A stretch of 64,000 bases of DNA from Microbacterium testaceum StLB037 (GCF_900104345.1 NZ_FNJN01000002.1:310001-374000); one strand, 5' to 3'. Positions 16,767-28,376 are shown, counted from the first letter of the stretch. Numbers and translations: made by a program. The notes: generated by a model not told the origin, from the letters alone.

Positions 16767-17360
16767 TCAGGCCGGGTCGATCCGCAACACGGTCGGCGCC
16801 TCGCCGACCTGCAGGTCGTCGACCACTCGGATCGTGCGCGCCACGGCATCCACCTCGTCGATCACCGTGCCGAAACGCTGGCGGTCCGAGCACACCGCCG
16901 TGACGGTCACGAAGTGCGAGCCGGTGTCCCACGTGTACGTGGCGAACGGAGGAGTGGTGGGATCGTTCGGCAGCGGCATCGCGAGCTTCTCGCCGACGCC
17001 GAGGTGCGGATTGCGGAACGACTCGGTGTCGTCGTACTCCATCGGCATCATCGCCCGCGCCGTGCGCAGCTGCGGTGTGGCCTCCTGCAGCTGCGCCATG
17101 ACGACGAGCAGTTCGGGGTCGCTCTTCCAGACCCACACGAGCACGCGCCCGCCCGCGCGGCGCATGAGCAGGGGCGCCGCCTGGCTGAGGATCCACGCGA
17201 AGGCTCCACCGCCCGGGCGGGGAGCAGCGCCCGCGGCCTGATTGGCCTGGCTCAGCAGCATGCCGATCGCCGCCTTGCGGTGGCGTCGGCCGCGGAATCC
17301 GAGGGAGCCGGTCACGGGCACCCAGAGGTCGGCGGGAGCGTCGGCCTGCAGTCGAGACAT
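16767..17360 (-). CDS. Hypothetical protein
   Basis: A 197-residue protein I do not recognise. It contains WVPVTGSLGFRGRRHRKAA near the start, a moderately hydrophobic segment (FAWILSQAAPLLMRR), and a C-terminal beta-rich domain (FATYTWDTGSHFVTVTAVC, TIRVVDDLQVGEAP). It is probably cytoplasmic. The ATG at 17360 has TAGGCT on the minus strand six bases upstream and no ribosome binding site, which indicates a leaderless mRNA. It is divergent from the ABC exporter operon and convergent with hspR. Confidence 0.6.
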   Translation of the reverse strand: MSRLQADAPADLWVPVTGSLGFRGRRHRKAAIGMLLSQANQAAGAAPRPGGGAFAWILSQAAPLLMRRAGGRVLVWVWKSDPELLVVMAQLQEATPQLRTARAMMPMEYDDTESFRNPHLGVGEKLAMPLPNDPTTPPFATYTWDTGSHFVTVTAVCSDRQRFGTVIDEVDAVARTIRVVDDLQVGEAPTVLRIDPA

Positions 17361-17519
17361 GGGCTCAGCCTACGATCCGGCTCCTGAGAGGGGGATGCCG
17401 ATGAGCCGCGTTCGCGACGAGAGAACGCTCCCACACGGGGAGGGGTCGCCGATGTCGGAGGTCAGTGCCAGGCTGGACTCCGCGGTCATCGCGACCGCGT
17501 CGATCTCTCGGAGGGCCTC

Positions 17520-19247
17520 GTGCTCGGCAAACTCCTCATCCGCTATCTCTCGCGCTATCGCTGGCTGCTGGTCGCCATCCTCGTCTTCCAGGCCGCGTCC
17601 GCGGTCGCGACGCTGTACCTGCCGCGACTGAACGCCGACATCATCAACCTCGGCGTCGCCCGGGGCGACACCGGGTTCATCTGGTCGCGCGGCGGGCTCA
17701 TGCTCGTCATCTCGCTCGGCCAGATCGTGGCCTCGGTCATCGCCACCTACTTCGCCGCCCGGGCCGCGATGGCCGCGGGCCGCGACATCCGCCTCGACGT
17801 GTTCGAGCGCGTGAGCGGCTTCTCCGAGCGCGAGCTGTCGCAGTTCGGCGCGGGGTCGCTGATCACCCGCAACACCAACGACGTGCAGCAGGTGCAGATG
17901 CTCGCGATGATGGGCGCCACCATGCTGGTCAGCGCCCCTCTGCTGGCCATCGGCGGCATCGTCATGGCGCTGCAGCAAGACGTCGGGCTCAGCTGGCTCA
18001 TCGCGGTGGCCGTGCCCGTCCTGGTGATCGTGGCCGGGCTCATCATCGCGCGGATGGTCCCGCTGTTCCGCAGCTACCAGACCAAGCTCGACGGCGTGAA
18101 CCGCGTCATGCGCGAGCAGCTCACCGGCGTGCGCGTCGTGCGCGCCTTCGTCCGCGAGCGCATCGAAGAAGAGCGCTTCCGCGAGGCGAACACCGACATC
18201 CTCGTCGTCGGCCGCAAGGTCGGTTCGCTCTTCGTGCTGCTGTTCCCCCTCGCGATGCTCGTCCTGAACGTCACGGTGGTGGGCGTCATCTGGTTCGGTG
18301 GCATCCAGGTCGACGCCGGAGGGGTCGAGATCGGCACCCTGTTCGCCTTCATCCAGTACGTGGCGCAGATCCTGGGCGGCGTCCTCATGGCCAGCTTCAT
18401 GACGGTGATGATCCCGCGCGCCGCCGTCTCGGCCGAGCGCATCGGCGAGGTCCTCGACAGCCGGTCGACGCTCGAACGCCCGGCGAACCCGGTCGAGCGC
18501 CTGCCCGAGCCCGGCGCGGTGCAGTTCGACGACGTCTCGTTCGCCTACCCGGGCGCCGAGTCGCCCGTCGTCTCCGGAATCAGCTTCGCCGCACGTCCCG
18601 GTGAGACCGTCGCGATCGTGGGGTCGACGGGTGCGGGCAAGACGACGCTCGTCTCGCTGCTGCCGCGGCTCTTCGACGTGACCTCGGGAGCCGTGCGCGT
18701 CGGCGGGGTCGACGTTCGCGAGGCCGACCTCGATGTGCTGTGGAAGAGCATCGGTCTCGTGCCGCAGCGGCCGTTCCTGTTCAGCGGCACGGTGGCGTCC
18801 AACCTGCGGTTCGGCCGCGAAGAGGCCACCGACGATGAGCTGTGGCATGCCCTCGAGATCGCGCAGGGTCGCGACTTCGTCGAAGCGATGGACGGAAAGC
18901 TCGAGGGGCGCATCGCCCAGGGCGGAACGAACGTCTCGGGCGGCCAGCGCCAACGCCTCGCCATCGCGCGGGCGATCGTCCACCGGCCGGCCGTGCTGGT
19001 CTTCGACGACTCGTTCTCGGCGCTCGACCTGAGTACCGACGCTCGGTTGCGACAAGCTCTGTGGCGCGAGCTCCCCGAGGTGACCAAGATCGTCGTGGCC
19101 CAGCGCGTGTCGACCATCACGGGCGCCGACCGCATCGTGGTGCTCGAAGACGGCCGAATGGCGGGTCTGGGTACGCACGATGAGCTCCTGGCCACCAGCG
19201 CCACCTATCGCGAGATCGTCGAGTCGCAGCTGGGGGTCGAGGCATGA
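17520..19247 (+). CDS. ABC exporter half-transporter with degenerate catalytic site
   Basis: A 575-residue type IV ABC exporter: six transmembrane helices (about 1-310), then a nucleotide-binding domain with Walker A GSTGAGKT, Q-loop, and the canonical signature VSGGQ. Its Walker B reads VLVFDDSFSALD, with Asp where the catalytic Glu should be. That pattern marks the degenerate-site subunit of heterodimeric exporters such as TM287/288 or BmrCD. GGAGG lies about six bases before the GTG at 17520. The stop overlaps the start of the next half-transporter (ATGA), so the two are made together. The substrate is unknown; drugs, lipids or peptides are usual. Confidence 0.93.
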   Translation: MLGKLLIRYLSRYRWLLVAILVFQAASAVATLYLPRLNADIINLGVARGDTGFIWSRGGLMLVISLGQIVASVIATYFAARAAMAAGRDIRLDVFERVSGFSERELSQFGAGSLITRNTNDVQQVQMLAMMGATMLVSAPLLAIGGIVMALQQDVGLSWLIAVAVPVLVIVAGLIIARMVPLFRSYQTKLDGVNRVMREQLTGVRVVRAFVRERIEEERFREANTDILVVGRKVGSLFVLLFPLAMLVLNVTVVGVIWFGGIQVDAGGVEIGTLFAFIQYVAQILGGVLMASFMTVMIPRAAVSAERIGEVLDSRSTLERPANPVERLPEPGAVQFDDVSFAYPGAESPVVSGISFAARPGETVAIVGSTGAGKTTLVSLLPRLFDVTSGAVRVGGVDVREADLDVLWKSIGLVPQRPFLFSGTVASNLRFGREEATDDELWHALEIAQGRDFVEAMDGKLEGRIAQGGTNVSGGQRQRLAIARAIVHRPAVLVFDDSFSALDLSTDARLRQALWRELPEVTKIVVAQRVSTITGADRIVVLEDGRMAGLGTHDELLATSATYREIVESQLGVEA

Positions 19248-21421
19248 GCACCGTGGACGCCCTCACCGAAGAAGAACGCGCAGAGCTCGAGCTCGCCGAG
19301 CAGGCGCGGGTGAACTCCGGCAGCTGGGACAGCGTCGCGCCCGGCAAGGCGTCGAACTTCGGCCCGAGCTTCCGTCGCCTGCTCGGCCTCCTCCGGCCAT
19401 ACGCTGCCGCTTTCGTGTTCGTGTCGATCCTCGGCGCCATCGGCGTCGTCCTCGCCGTGCTCGCCCCGCGCGTGCTCGGAGACGCGACGAACATCATCTT
19501 CGAGGGCGTCGTGTCGAAGGGACTCGCGCAGCAGTTCCCCGCCGGCACCTCGCAGACCGAGGTGGTCGACGCCCTGCGGGCCGCCGGGCAGAACGACATC
19601 GCCAACATCGTCGGAGCGATGAGCAACTTCTCCGTCGGTGCCGGGGTCGACTTCGACGCCCTGCGCGTCGTCATCGTGACGGTGCTCGCGATCTACGTCG
19701 GCTCGTCGCTGCTGTCGTGGATCCAGGGGTACGTCATCAACGTCATCATGGTTCGCACGATGTGGCGCCTGCGCGAAGACGTCGAGGCCAAGATCAACCG
19801 CCTGCCGCTGTCGTACTTCGACCGCGTGCAGCGTGGAGAGCTGATCTCGCGCGTCACCAACGACATCGACAACATCACGCAGACGATGCAGCAGTCCCTC
19901 TCGAGTGCGCTGACGTCGGTGCTCACCGTGGTGGGCGTGCTCATCATGATGTTCACCATCTCGTGGCAGCTCGCTCTCGTGGCCCTCGTCTCGCTGCCGC
20001 TCATGGCGGTGATCTTCGGCGTCATCGGTCCGAAGTCGCAGAAGGCCTTCGGCGAGCAGTGGAAGAAGGTCGGCCGCCTCAACGCCCGCGTCGAGGAGTC
20101 GTTCTCGGGCCACGCGCTGGTCAAGGTCTACGGCCGCGAGAAGGACGCCCGCGAGAAGTTCGAGGCCGAGAACGAAGAGCTGTACCAGGCCAGCTTCACG
20201 GCGCAGTTCCTCTCCGGCATGATCATGCCGGGCATGATGTTCGTCGGAAACCTCACCTACGTCGGCATCGCCGTTCTCGGCGGTCTCATGGTGGCCGGCG
20301 GGCAGATCCGCCTCGGCGACGTGCAGGCCTTCATCCAGTACTCGCAGCAGTTCACCCAGCCGCTATCGCAGCTGGGTGGCATGGCCGCGGTCGTGCAGTC
20401 GGGCACCGCCTCGGCCGAGCGCGTGTTCGCCCTCCTCGACGCCGACGAGCAGGAGCCGGACTCGGCCGATGCCCCGGCGCACGTCGACGGCCGGGGAGTG
20501 ATCGAGTTCGAGAACGTGCGGTTCTCGTATACGCCCGATCGCCCCCTGATCACCGACCTGTCGTTCCGCGTCGAACCCGGTCAGACGGTCGCCATCGTGG
20601 GTCCGACCGGTGCGGGCAAGACCACGCTGGTCAACCTGATCATGCGGTTCTACGAACTCGACGGCGGGCGCATCCTGCTCGACGGGCAGGACATCGCCGA
20701 ACTCCGTCGTGACGACGTGCGCTCCCGCACCGGCATGGTCCTGCAGGACCCGTGGCTGTTCGCCGGATCCATCCGCGACAACATCCGCTACGGGCGCGAG
20801 AGCGCCACCGACGAAGAGATCGTCGAGGCCGCCGTCGCTACGCGCGTCGACCAGTTCGTGCACTCCCTCCCCGAGGGGTACGACACCGTGCTCGACGAAG
20901 ACGCCGCCAACGTCTCGGCGGGAGAGAAGCAGCTCATCACGATCGCGCGGGCGTTCGTCGCCCGCCCCTCGGTGCTGATCCTCGACGAAGCCACGTCGTC
21001 GGTCGACACGCGCACCGAGCTGCTGCTCCAGCAGGCCATGGCGGCGTTGCGCGAGGGGCGCACCTCGTTCGTGATCGCGCACCGCCTCTCTACCATCCGC
21101 GACGCCGACCTCATCCTCGTGATGGAGCACGGCGACATCGTCGAGAAGGGCTCGCACGACGAGCTCATCGCAACCGAGGGCGCGTACTACCGCCTCTACC
21201 GCTCGCAGTTCGAGCAGGCGACCGCCGACCTCGACGCCACCGGGGCCGAGGCGTCGTCGGCCGACGACCCGCAGCGCACCCCGACCACCGACGACGCCGT
21301 GGTGGTGTCGGCGCTGGCGGCCGCGGCATCCGAGGTCCCCGCTGCGGCCGGCACCGACGGGCCGCCGCGCCCCGCGCAGGGCGTGCCCGCGCCCGACGCG
21401 CGCCTCGACGGACAGCCGTAA
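19244..21421 (+). CDS. ABC exporter half-transporter, catalytic partner
   Basis: A 725-residue partner of the preceding gene. An N-terminal cytoplasmic extension of about 50 residues, six helices with an unusually long first external loop (about residues 85-130), and an NBD with Walker A GPTGAGKT and intact Walker B LILDEATSSVD carrying the catalytic Glu. The signature is VSAGE rather than LSGGQ, the complementary asymmetry expected in a heterodimer. An acidic Ala-rich tail of about 65 residues follows the NBD. Start ATG 19244 overlaps the previous stop. A terminator hairpin follows. Confidence 0.93.
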   Translation: MSTVDALTEEERAELELAEQARVNSGSWDSVAPGKASNFGPSFRRLLGLLRPYAAAFVFVSILGAIGVVLAVLAPRVLGDATNIIFEGVVSKGLAQQFPAGTSQTEVVDALRAAGQNDIANIVGAMSNFSVGAGVDFDALRVVIVTVLAIYVGSSLLSWIQGYVINVIMVRTMWRLREDVEAKINRLPLSYFDRVQRGELISRVTNDIDNITQTMQQSLSSALTSVLTVVGVLIMMFTISWQLALVALVSLPLMAVIFGVIGPKSQKAFGEQWKKVGRLNARVEESFSGHALVKVYGREKDAREKFEAENEELYQASFTAQFLSGMIMPGMMFVGNLTYVGIAVLGGLMVAGGQIRLGDVQAFIQYSQQFTQPLSQLGGMAAVVQSGTASAERVFALLDADEQEPDSADAPAHVDGRGVIEFENVRFSYTPDRPLITDLSFRVEPGQTVAIVGPTGAGKTTLVNLIMRFYELDGGRILLDGQDIAELRRDDVRSRTGMVLQDPWLFAGSIRDNIRYGRESATDEEIVEAAVATRVDQFVHSLPEGYDTVLDEDAANVSAGEKQLITIARAFVARPSVLILDEATSSVDTRTELLLQQAMAALREGRTSFVIAHRLSTIRDADLILVMEHGDIVEKGSHDELIATEGAYYRLYRSQFEQATADLDATGAEASSADDPQRTPTTDDAVVVSALAAAASEVPAAAGTDGPPRPAQGVPAPDARLDGQP

Positions 21422-21442
21422 CGCCGCCCGCCCGCCCCGCCG

Positions 21443-21477
21443 CGAAGCCCGCTCGGTCTCCCGCCGAGCGGGCTTCG
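21443..21477 (+). terminator. Terminator after the ABC exporter operon
   Basis: A 14-bp perfect stem, CGAAGCCCGCTCGG against CCGAGCGGGCTTCG, with a seven-base loop, 21 bases after the stop of the second exporter gene. Confidence 0.85.
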
Positions 21478-21638
21478 TCGTGTCGGGGTCCACGGGGGCG
21501 CCGGCCCGGGCTCCGCACGGGCCGGCAGTGCGACACCTGTGGAGCGCCCCAGAGCCCCGAAACCCGCTCGGGTACAGTGGACGGGCGCATGCACCTGCCT
21601 CTGCGAACCGACCGCCGCATAGATAGGCCTCACCCCTC

Positions 21639-22895
21639 GTGACCACTCCTGCGACGCCCGCCGATCCGTCCGAGCCCGCCGCGTCGACCGACCCTTCGGC
21701 TGCCCTCGAAGCGGTGCCGGCCCCCGATCGCCCCCTGCGGATCCTCATCGGCGCCGACACCTTCCTCCCCCACGTGAACGGCGCCGCGCGTTTCGCCGAG
21801 CGCCTCGCCGCCGGCCTCGTCGCTCGCGGCCACGACGTGCACGTCGCCGCCCCGAGCGTGGGCCACGGCAACGCCGGCACGGCGACCGAGGTCATCGAAG
21901 ATCAGCCGATGACCATGCACCGGCTCCCGGCGTACCGCTTCCTCCCGCACGACTGGCTCACCTTCGTGCTGCCGTGGCGTTCGAAGCACTACGCCCGGAT
22001 CCTGCTCGACGAGATCAAGCCCGACGTCGTGCACATCCAGTCGCACATCGTCATCGGCCGAGGCCTCGCCCGCGAGGCGCGCAAGCGCGGCATCCCCGTC
22101 ATCGCGACCAACCACGTGATGGCCGAGAACATCCTCGACTTCACCACGCTCCCCGACTTCCTCGACCGCATCTTCGTGAAGCTCGCGTGGGCCGACGCCG
22201 AGCGCACGTTCAAGATGACGCGCGCGGTCACGACGCCCACGCGCAAGGCCGCGGACTTCCTCGAGTCGACGATCGACATCTCGGGGGTCATCCCGATCTC
22301 GTGCGGCATCGACCGGTCGAACTACCGCCCCGACCTCACCCCGCGCGACGCCAACCGCATCCTGTTCGTGGGGCGTCTGACGACCGAGAAGCACATCGAC
22401 GTCGTGCTGAAGGCCCTCTCGCAGCTCGACCCCGCCCTCGACGTCACGTTCGACGTCGTCGGCGGTGGCGACCAGCGCGCCAAACTCGAGACCCTCGCGC
22501 AGCAGCTCGGTGTCGCCTCGCGCGTGACGTTCCACGGCCATGCGTCGGAAGAAGACCTGCGCACGCTCTACTCGCGGGCCAGCGTCTTCGCCATCGCCTC
22601 GATCGCGGAGCTGCAGTCGATCGCGACGATGGAGGCCATGGCATCCGGTCTGCCGATCGTGGCGGCGAACGCGGTGGCGCTCCCGCACCTCGTCCACGAG
22701 GGCGAGAACGGCTACCTCTTCGAGCCGGGCAACGCCGACGAGCTCGCCGCGCGCCTGACCGACGTGCTCACGGCCGCACCCGAGGAGCGCACGCGCATGC
22801 AGCAGGCGTCGCTCGACGCGGTCGCCGTGCACGACATCAACCGGACGCTCGACACCTTCGAGGCGCTGTACCGCGGTCGGCCGCTGCCGGAGTAA
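21639..22895 (+). CDS. GT4-family glycosyltransferase
   Basis: A 418-residue GT-B fold enzyme of family GT4. After about 30 disordered residues comes the acceptor-domain start ILIGADTFLPHVNGAARFAERL. Later features are PDVVHIQSHIVIGRGLA, the donor-domain strand ILFVGRLTTEKHID, GGGDQRAKLE, and the ExxxxE region ELQSIATMEAMASGLPIVA. It transfers a sugar from a nucleotide donor, plausibly mannose to a lipid or glycan as in the PimB/MgtA group, but the donor is not certain. The start is GTG 21639; TACAGT upstream (about 21574) is the likely -10. It is followed within three bases by a second glycosyltransferase. Confidence 0.9.
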   Translation: MTTPATPADPSEPAASTDPSAALEAVPAPDRPLRILIGADTFLPHVNGAARFAERLAAGLVARGHDVHVAAPSVGHGNAGTATEVIEDQPMTMHRLPAYRFLPHDWLTFVLPWRSKHYARILLDEIKPDVVHIQSHIVIGRGLAREARKRGIPVIATNHVMAENILDFTTLPDFLDRIFVKLAWADAERTFKMTRAVTTPTRKAADFLESTIDISGVIPISCGIDRSNYRPDLTPRDANRILFVGRLTTEKHIDVVLKALSQLDPALDVTFDVVGGGDQRAKLETLAQQLGVASRVTFHGHASEEDLRTLYSRASVFAIASIAELQSIATMEAMASGLPIVAANAVALPHLVHEGENGYLFEPGNADELAARLTDVLTAAPEERTRMQQASLDAVAVHDINRTLDTFEALYRGRPLPE

Positions 22896-22898
22896 CCC

Positions 22899-24167
22899 GT
22901 GCACGTCGTGATGTTCGCCGACCAGCACCTCGAGTCGCTCGGCGGCGCGCAGGTGTCGATGCGCTTGCAGAAACGCTTCCTCGAGCGCGCGGGACACGTG
23001 GTCACGGTCGTCGCGCCGCGCCCGCACCGCGAGAGCGCCGGCGACGCGGCCTACCTCGACCTTCCGTCGATCGCGATCACCCCCGACCGCGAGTACGCCC
23101 TCACCTGGCCGGGCGTCCGGACGGATCGATTCCTGGATGCCGAGATGGGTGCGCGACTTCGCGTCGACGTCGTGCACGTGCAGGCGGACTTCTGGGGGGC
23201 GTTCATCGGCCACCGGTACGCCGCGCGCCACGGATTGCCCGTCGTGCACACGATGCACAACCGCGTCGACGTGGGGATCGAGGCGACCGCGCCCTTCCCG
23301 CGGCTCGTGTTGCGGGCGCTCAACGCCTGGGCGGGGCGGGTGCTGCCCGGGGGTGCCGCCGCCCGCGCCGGAGTTCGCGGGCGAGCAGTCGATTCAGGCA
23401 CGTCGCCCCGGGGTGCCCGCGAAGGCACGGGTTCGTCGCGCGGACCGGCCGACGGGTGGGCGTTCCTGCGTCAGCTGGCCCGACTCTCGCGGGCGGTCAC
23501 GGCGCCCTCGAGCCACTTCGCCCGCCGCCTCGAGGCGCACGGCGTCGCCGAGGTCGTCGACGTGATTTGGAACGGCATCGACGACGACGTGCTCGACGCC
23601 GCCCTGAGCGCCGAGGCGTCGGAACGCCGACCGGGCCGACCGCGTTTCATCTGGCTCGGGCGCATGAGTCCCGAGAAGCGTCTGCTGCCGTTCCTCGAAG
23701 CGGTCATCGCCTCGGGCATCGAGGCCGAAGTCGAGATCGTCGGCGGTGGGGCGCAGCTTCGTGCCGCGCGTCGCCTCGTCGAGCGGTCGTCGCCCGCGGC
23801 GTCCATCATCTTCGCGGGACGGCTGCCGTACACCGAGACGCTCCGCCGACTCGCCGACGCCGACGCGGTGGTGCAGACCTCGATCGGCTTCGAGACGCAG
23901 GGCATGACCGTGTTCGAAGCGGCCTCGCTCGGAACCCCGGCCGTGGTGAGCGACCCCGACATCGCGGCGGAACTGGGCTCGGGGGTGTGGGCGGTGGCGG
24001 ATGCCACGGTCCCCGCCCTCGCCGAGGCGCTGCGCAGCGCGGCGGCCGACATCGTCGCGGGCACTCCGGCCGTGCCCGACCCGTCGATCGCGGAACGTTT
24101 CCGTCAGTCCTCGCGGACGGCGGCGATGGTCGACGTGTACGCGCGCGCGGTCGCCGCGGGGCGCTGA
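22899..24167 (+). CDS. GT4-family glycosyltransferase
   Basis: A 422-residue GT4 enzyme in one unit with the previous gene (stop and GTG are three bases apart; GGAG precedes the start). It opens MHVVMFADQHLESLGGAQVSM and has VDVVHVQADFWG, FIWLGRMSPEKRLLPFLEA, VGGGAQLRAARRLV and the donor site FETQGMTVFEAASLGTPAVV. Residues 150-190 are a Gly/Arg/Ser-rich insertion not typical for the family. Two adjacent GT4 enzymes suggest sequential steps in a glycolipid or surface glycan. The 3' end overlaps the convergent small gene by 64 bases. Confidence 0.88.
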   Translation: MHVVMFADQHLESLGGAQVSMRLQKRFLERAGHVVTVVAPRPHRESAGDAAYLDLPSIAITPDREYALTWPGVRTDRFLDAEMGARLRVDVVHVQADFWGAFIGHRYAARHGLPVVHTMHNRVDVGIEATAPFPRLVLRALNAWAGRVLPGGAAARAGVRGRAVDSGTSPRGAREGTGSSRGPADGWAFLRQLARLSRAVTAPSSHFARRLEAHGVAEVVDVIWNGIDDDVLDAALSAEASERRPGRPRFIWLGRMSPEKRLLPFLEAVIASGIEAEVEIVGGGAQLRAARRLVERSSPAASIIFAGRLPYTETLRRLADADAVVQTSIGFETQGMTVFEAASLGTPAVVSDPDIAAELGSGVWAVADATVPALAEALRSAAADIVAGTPAVPDPSIAERFRQSSRTAAMVDVYARAVAAGR

Positions 24168-24409
24168 CTCGGCTTCGCCGACGCCGCGAGAACGACGGCG
24201 GGGGCTTCGGCGACGCGCCGGGGTGTCGGCATCCCGGAACGGCGTGTCTCTCGCGCCGGCCGCCGTCGTGGTCGCGGAGCGGCCGGCCGGCGGGGGCGGA
24301 CGCGGCGCGGGTCGGTGGGGATCCGGCCGTACCCGTCGGTGCGGACGAGCCACACCGTTCCGACGATGCCGGCGACGGCCAGGATGCCGAGAGCAATGAA
24401 GTAAGCCAT
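24104..24409 (-). CDS. Small single-pass membrane protein
   Basis: A 101-residue protein with one N-terminal membrane helix (MAYFIALGILAVAGIVGTVW) followed by a basic, Pro/Arg-rich cytoplasmic tail. No family recognised. TAGCTT on the minus strand lies seven bases before the ATG at 24409, indicating a leaderless mRNA. The last 64 bases overlap the end of the convergent glycosyltransferase gene; an earlier true stop is not available in this frame, so the overlap is real if the gene is. The basic tail could be a by-product of reading antisense to coding sequence, which lowers confidence in its C-terminus. Confidence 0.6.
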   Translation of the reverse strand: MAYFIALGILAVAGIVGTVWLVRTDGYGRIPTDPRRVRPRRPAAPRPRRRPARETRRSGMPTPRRVAEAPAVVLAASAKPSQRPAATARAYTSTIAAVRED

Positions 24410-24495
24410 GACCGAAAAGCTACGACTGGAGCAATCCGGCCACGAGTGGCATGATGGACGGCATCCGTCCGATTTCTGCCACACCGGAGGTTCCC

Positions 24496-25500
24496 ATGCG
24501 ATCGGTCGCCGTCGTCACCCAGCCGGGGTTCGCTCCGTTCGAGTTCGGTCTCGCGTGCGAGGCGTTCGGTCTCGACCGCAGCGATGACGGCATCCCCAAC
24601 TTCGACTTCCGCATCGTGGCCCCCGACCCCGGTGTGGTCCCCTCGAACATCGGGTTCTCGATCAACGTCGAGCACGGTCTCGAGGCGGCTGCCGATGTCG
24701 ACATCCTCGTGCTCGCGCCCATTCCCCGGGAGCAGTGGGATGCCGTCGACCCTCGCGTGATCGAGGTCGTCCGCGCGGCGCACGAGCGCGGCGCCTGGCT
24801 GTTGAGCGTCTGCAGCGGGTCGTTCGTGCTCGCGGCATCCGGTGTTCTGGACGGAAGACGCGCGACGACCCACTGGCGCTACGCCGACACCATGGCGCGC
24901 ATGTATCCCCGCATCGAGGTCGACCCCGACGTGCTCTACGTGCAGGCGGGCAGCATCATCACCAGTGCCGGGACGGCGGCCGGGCTCGACGCCTGCCTGC
25001 ACCTGCTGCGCCAAGAGCTCGGCTCCGAGCTCGCCAACCGCATCGCCCGCCGCATGGTCGTCGCGCCCCAACGTGACGGGGGGCAGGCTCAGTTCATCGC
25101 GTCGCCCATCCCGATCGACACCTCGCTCTCGCTCGCTCCGGTGACGGAGTGGATGCTGCAGAACCTGGATGCCGAGCTCTCGGTCGACCGGCTCGCCGCA
25201 CGCGCCCACATGTCGCCGCGCACCTTCGCTCGGCGGTTCAAGGCCGACCTGGGGGCCACGCCGGCGGCGTGGCTCGCGCGTCAGCGTCTGCTGCACGCCC
25301 AGCGACTGCTCGAAGAGACCGACCTCGGCCTGGACCGCATCGCGGCGGAGTGCGGGTTCGGGTCCGCGGCGGTGCTGCGACAGAACTTCGCCCGCACGAT
25401 GGGACTGACCCCGACGGCCTACCGGGCGCGGTTCTCGTGCGCGGGGGAGGCGGCATCCGGCTCCGTCGAGGCGGCGACCGCCGAGCCCGTCCCGGCCTGA
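24496..25500 (+). CDS. GlxA-type transcriptional regulator (DJ-1/PfpI domain plus AraC HTH)
   Basis: A 334-residue regulator. Residues 1-165 form a class I glutamine-amidotransferase-like domain with the nucleophile-elbow segment [15 protein letters not shown] and TTHWRYAD. Residues about 210-320 form an AraC/XylS DNA-binding domain ([22 protein letters not shown] and [19 protein letters not shown]). Such GlxA-like activators sense small molecules through an unknown ligand. The ATG at 24496 has GGAGG six bases upstream; the frame is open to 24451 but that start lacks such a site. It is divergent from the small membrane gene; no catabolic partner is adjacent. Confidence 0.9.
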   Translation: MRSVAVVTQPGFAPFEFGLACEAFGLDRSDDGIPNFDFRIVAPDPGVVPSNIGFSINVEHGLEAAADVDILVLAPIPREQWDAVDPRVIEVVRAAHERGAWLLSVCSGSFVLAASGVLDGRRATTHWRYADTMARMYPRIEVDPDVLYVQAGSIITSAGTAAGLDACLHLLRQELGSELANRIARRMVVAPQRDGGQAQFIASPIPIDTSLSLAPVTEWMLQNLDAELSVDRLAARAHMSPRTFARRFKADLGATPAAWLARQRLLHAQRLLEETDLGLDRIAAECGFGSAAVLRQNFARTMGLTPTAYRARFSCAGEAASGSVEAATAEPVPA

Positions 25501-25562
25501 GCCGCGCCGCGCGCGGAGCCGCGCCCCGCCCGGCCGCGGGGAGTCCGAGGTCCCGGCATCCA

Positions 25563-25610
25563 TTGCTCTCCGCGCGACCCGATGCTAAACTTGAGTCAAC
25601 GCAACTCAAG
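25563..25610 (+). promoter_or_regulatory. clpB promoter with perfect HAIR operator
   Basis: -35 TTGCTC (25563-25568), a 17-base spacer and -10 TAAACT (25586-25591). A perfect HAIR operator, CTTGAGT-N7-ACTCAAG (25590-25610), begins at the last base of the -10 and covers the predicted start site near 25598. This places clpB in the same HspR regulon as dnaK, 9 kb away. Confidence 0.92.
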
Positions 25611-25637
25611 TTTGCGAAAAGACTTTCAGGAGACCAT

Positions 25638-27836
<2,199 letters not shown>

Positions 27837-27844
27837 AACCCCGT

Positions 27845-27881
27845 CAGAAGAGGGGATGCCACCACGGCATCCCCTCTTCTG
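27845..27881 (+). terminator. Terminator after clpB
   Basis: A 16-bp perfect stem, CAGAAGAGGGGATGCC against GGCATCCCCTCTTCTG, with a five-base loop, eight bases after the clpB stop. It incorporates the GGATGCC/GGCATCC heptamer in both arms. Confidence 0.88.
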
Positions 27882-27908
27882 ACGTACCGGCCCCGCTAGC
27901 CTGGCGCC

Positions 27909-28376
27909 ATGACGATCGCAACGGCCGACCTGTACGACGAGCGCGGCGACGAACTCGACTCGCTCTCTCTCCCGATGATCGACCTCGGCGGGCACGTCGC
28001 CTTCGACGGGCCGATCCGCACGGTCCGCTGCCACCGCGACAATGCGCTGGTCAAGAGAGTGCTCGCGACCCCCGGCGACGGAGCCGTGCTCGTGGTCGAC
28101 GGCGGTGGTTCGCTCGAGTCGGCGCTCGTGGGCGACCTGATCGCCGCGTCCGCGGTCGACAACGGGTGGGCGGGGGTCATCGTGAATGGGGCGATCCGCG
28201 ACCGCGCGGCGATGGCCGAGCTACCCCTGGGCGTCAAGGCGCTCGGCTCGAACCCCCGCAAGAGCGCGAAGGACGGCGCGGGCGAGGTCGACGTGACGGT
28301 GACCATCGCGGGGGTCGTCTTCGCGCCGGGACGCCACGTGTGGGCGGACGCCGACGGGGTGCTCGTGGAGCGCTGA
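27909..28376 (+). CDS. rraA: RraA family protein
   Basis: A 155-residue RraA-fold protein: TADLYDERGDEL at the start, GPIRTVRCHRDNALVK, VLVVDGGGSLESALVGDLIA, NGAIRDRAAMAELPLGVKALG and NPRKSAKDGAGEVDV. Family members either inhibit RNase E by direct binding or act as class II 4-hydroxy-4-methyl-2-oxoglutarate/oxaloacetate aldolases. The Gly-Asp of GDLIA and the Arg-Asp of AIRDRA that serve the aldolase site are both present, so an enzymatic role is possible. TAGCCT (27897-27902) lies six bases before the ATG: leaderless. Confidence 0.9.
   Translation: MTIATADLYDERGDELDSLSLPMIDLGGHVAFDGPIRTVRCHRDNALVKRVLATPGDGAVLVVDGGGSLESALVGDLIAASAVDNGWAGVIVNGAIRDRAAMAELPLGVKALGSNPRKSAKDGAGEVDVTVTIAGVVFAPGRHVWADADGVLVER

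Noticed and set aside
17397..17519. Short open frame before the ABC exporter that might be a leader peptide
   Set aside because: It has starts but no ribosome binding site pattern, attenuator hairpin or conserved composition that would support a leader peptide.
25149..25637. Upstream extension of clpB that could supply an N-terminal domain
   Set aside because: It overlaps the GlxA-type gene in another frame, shows no Clp-N repeats, and is cut from clpB by the HAIR promoter and a good ribosome binding site.
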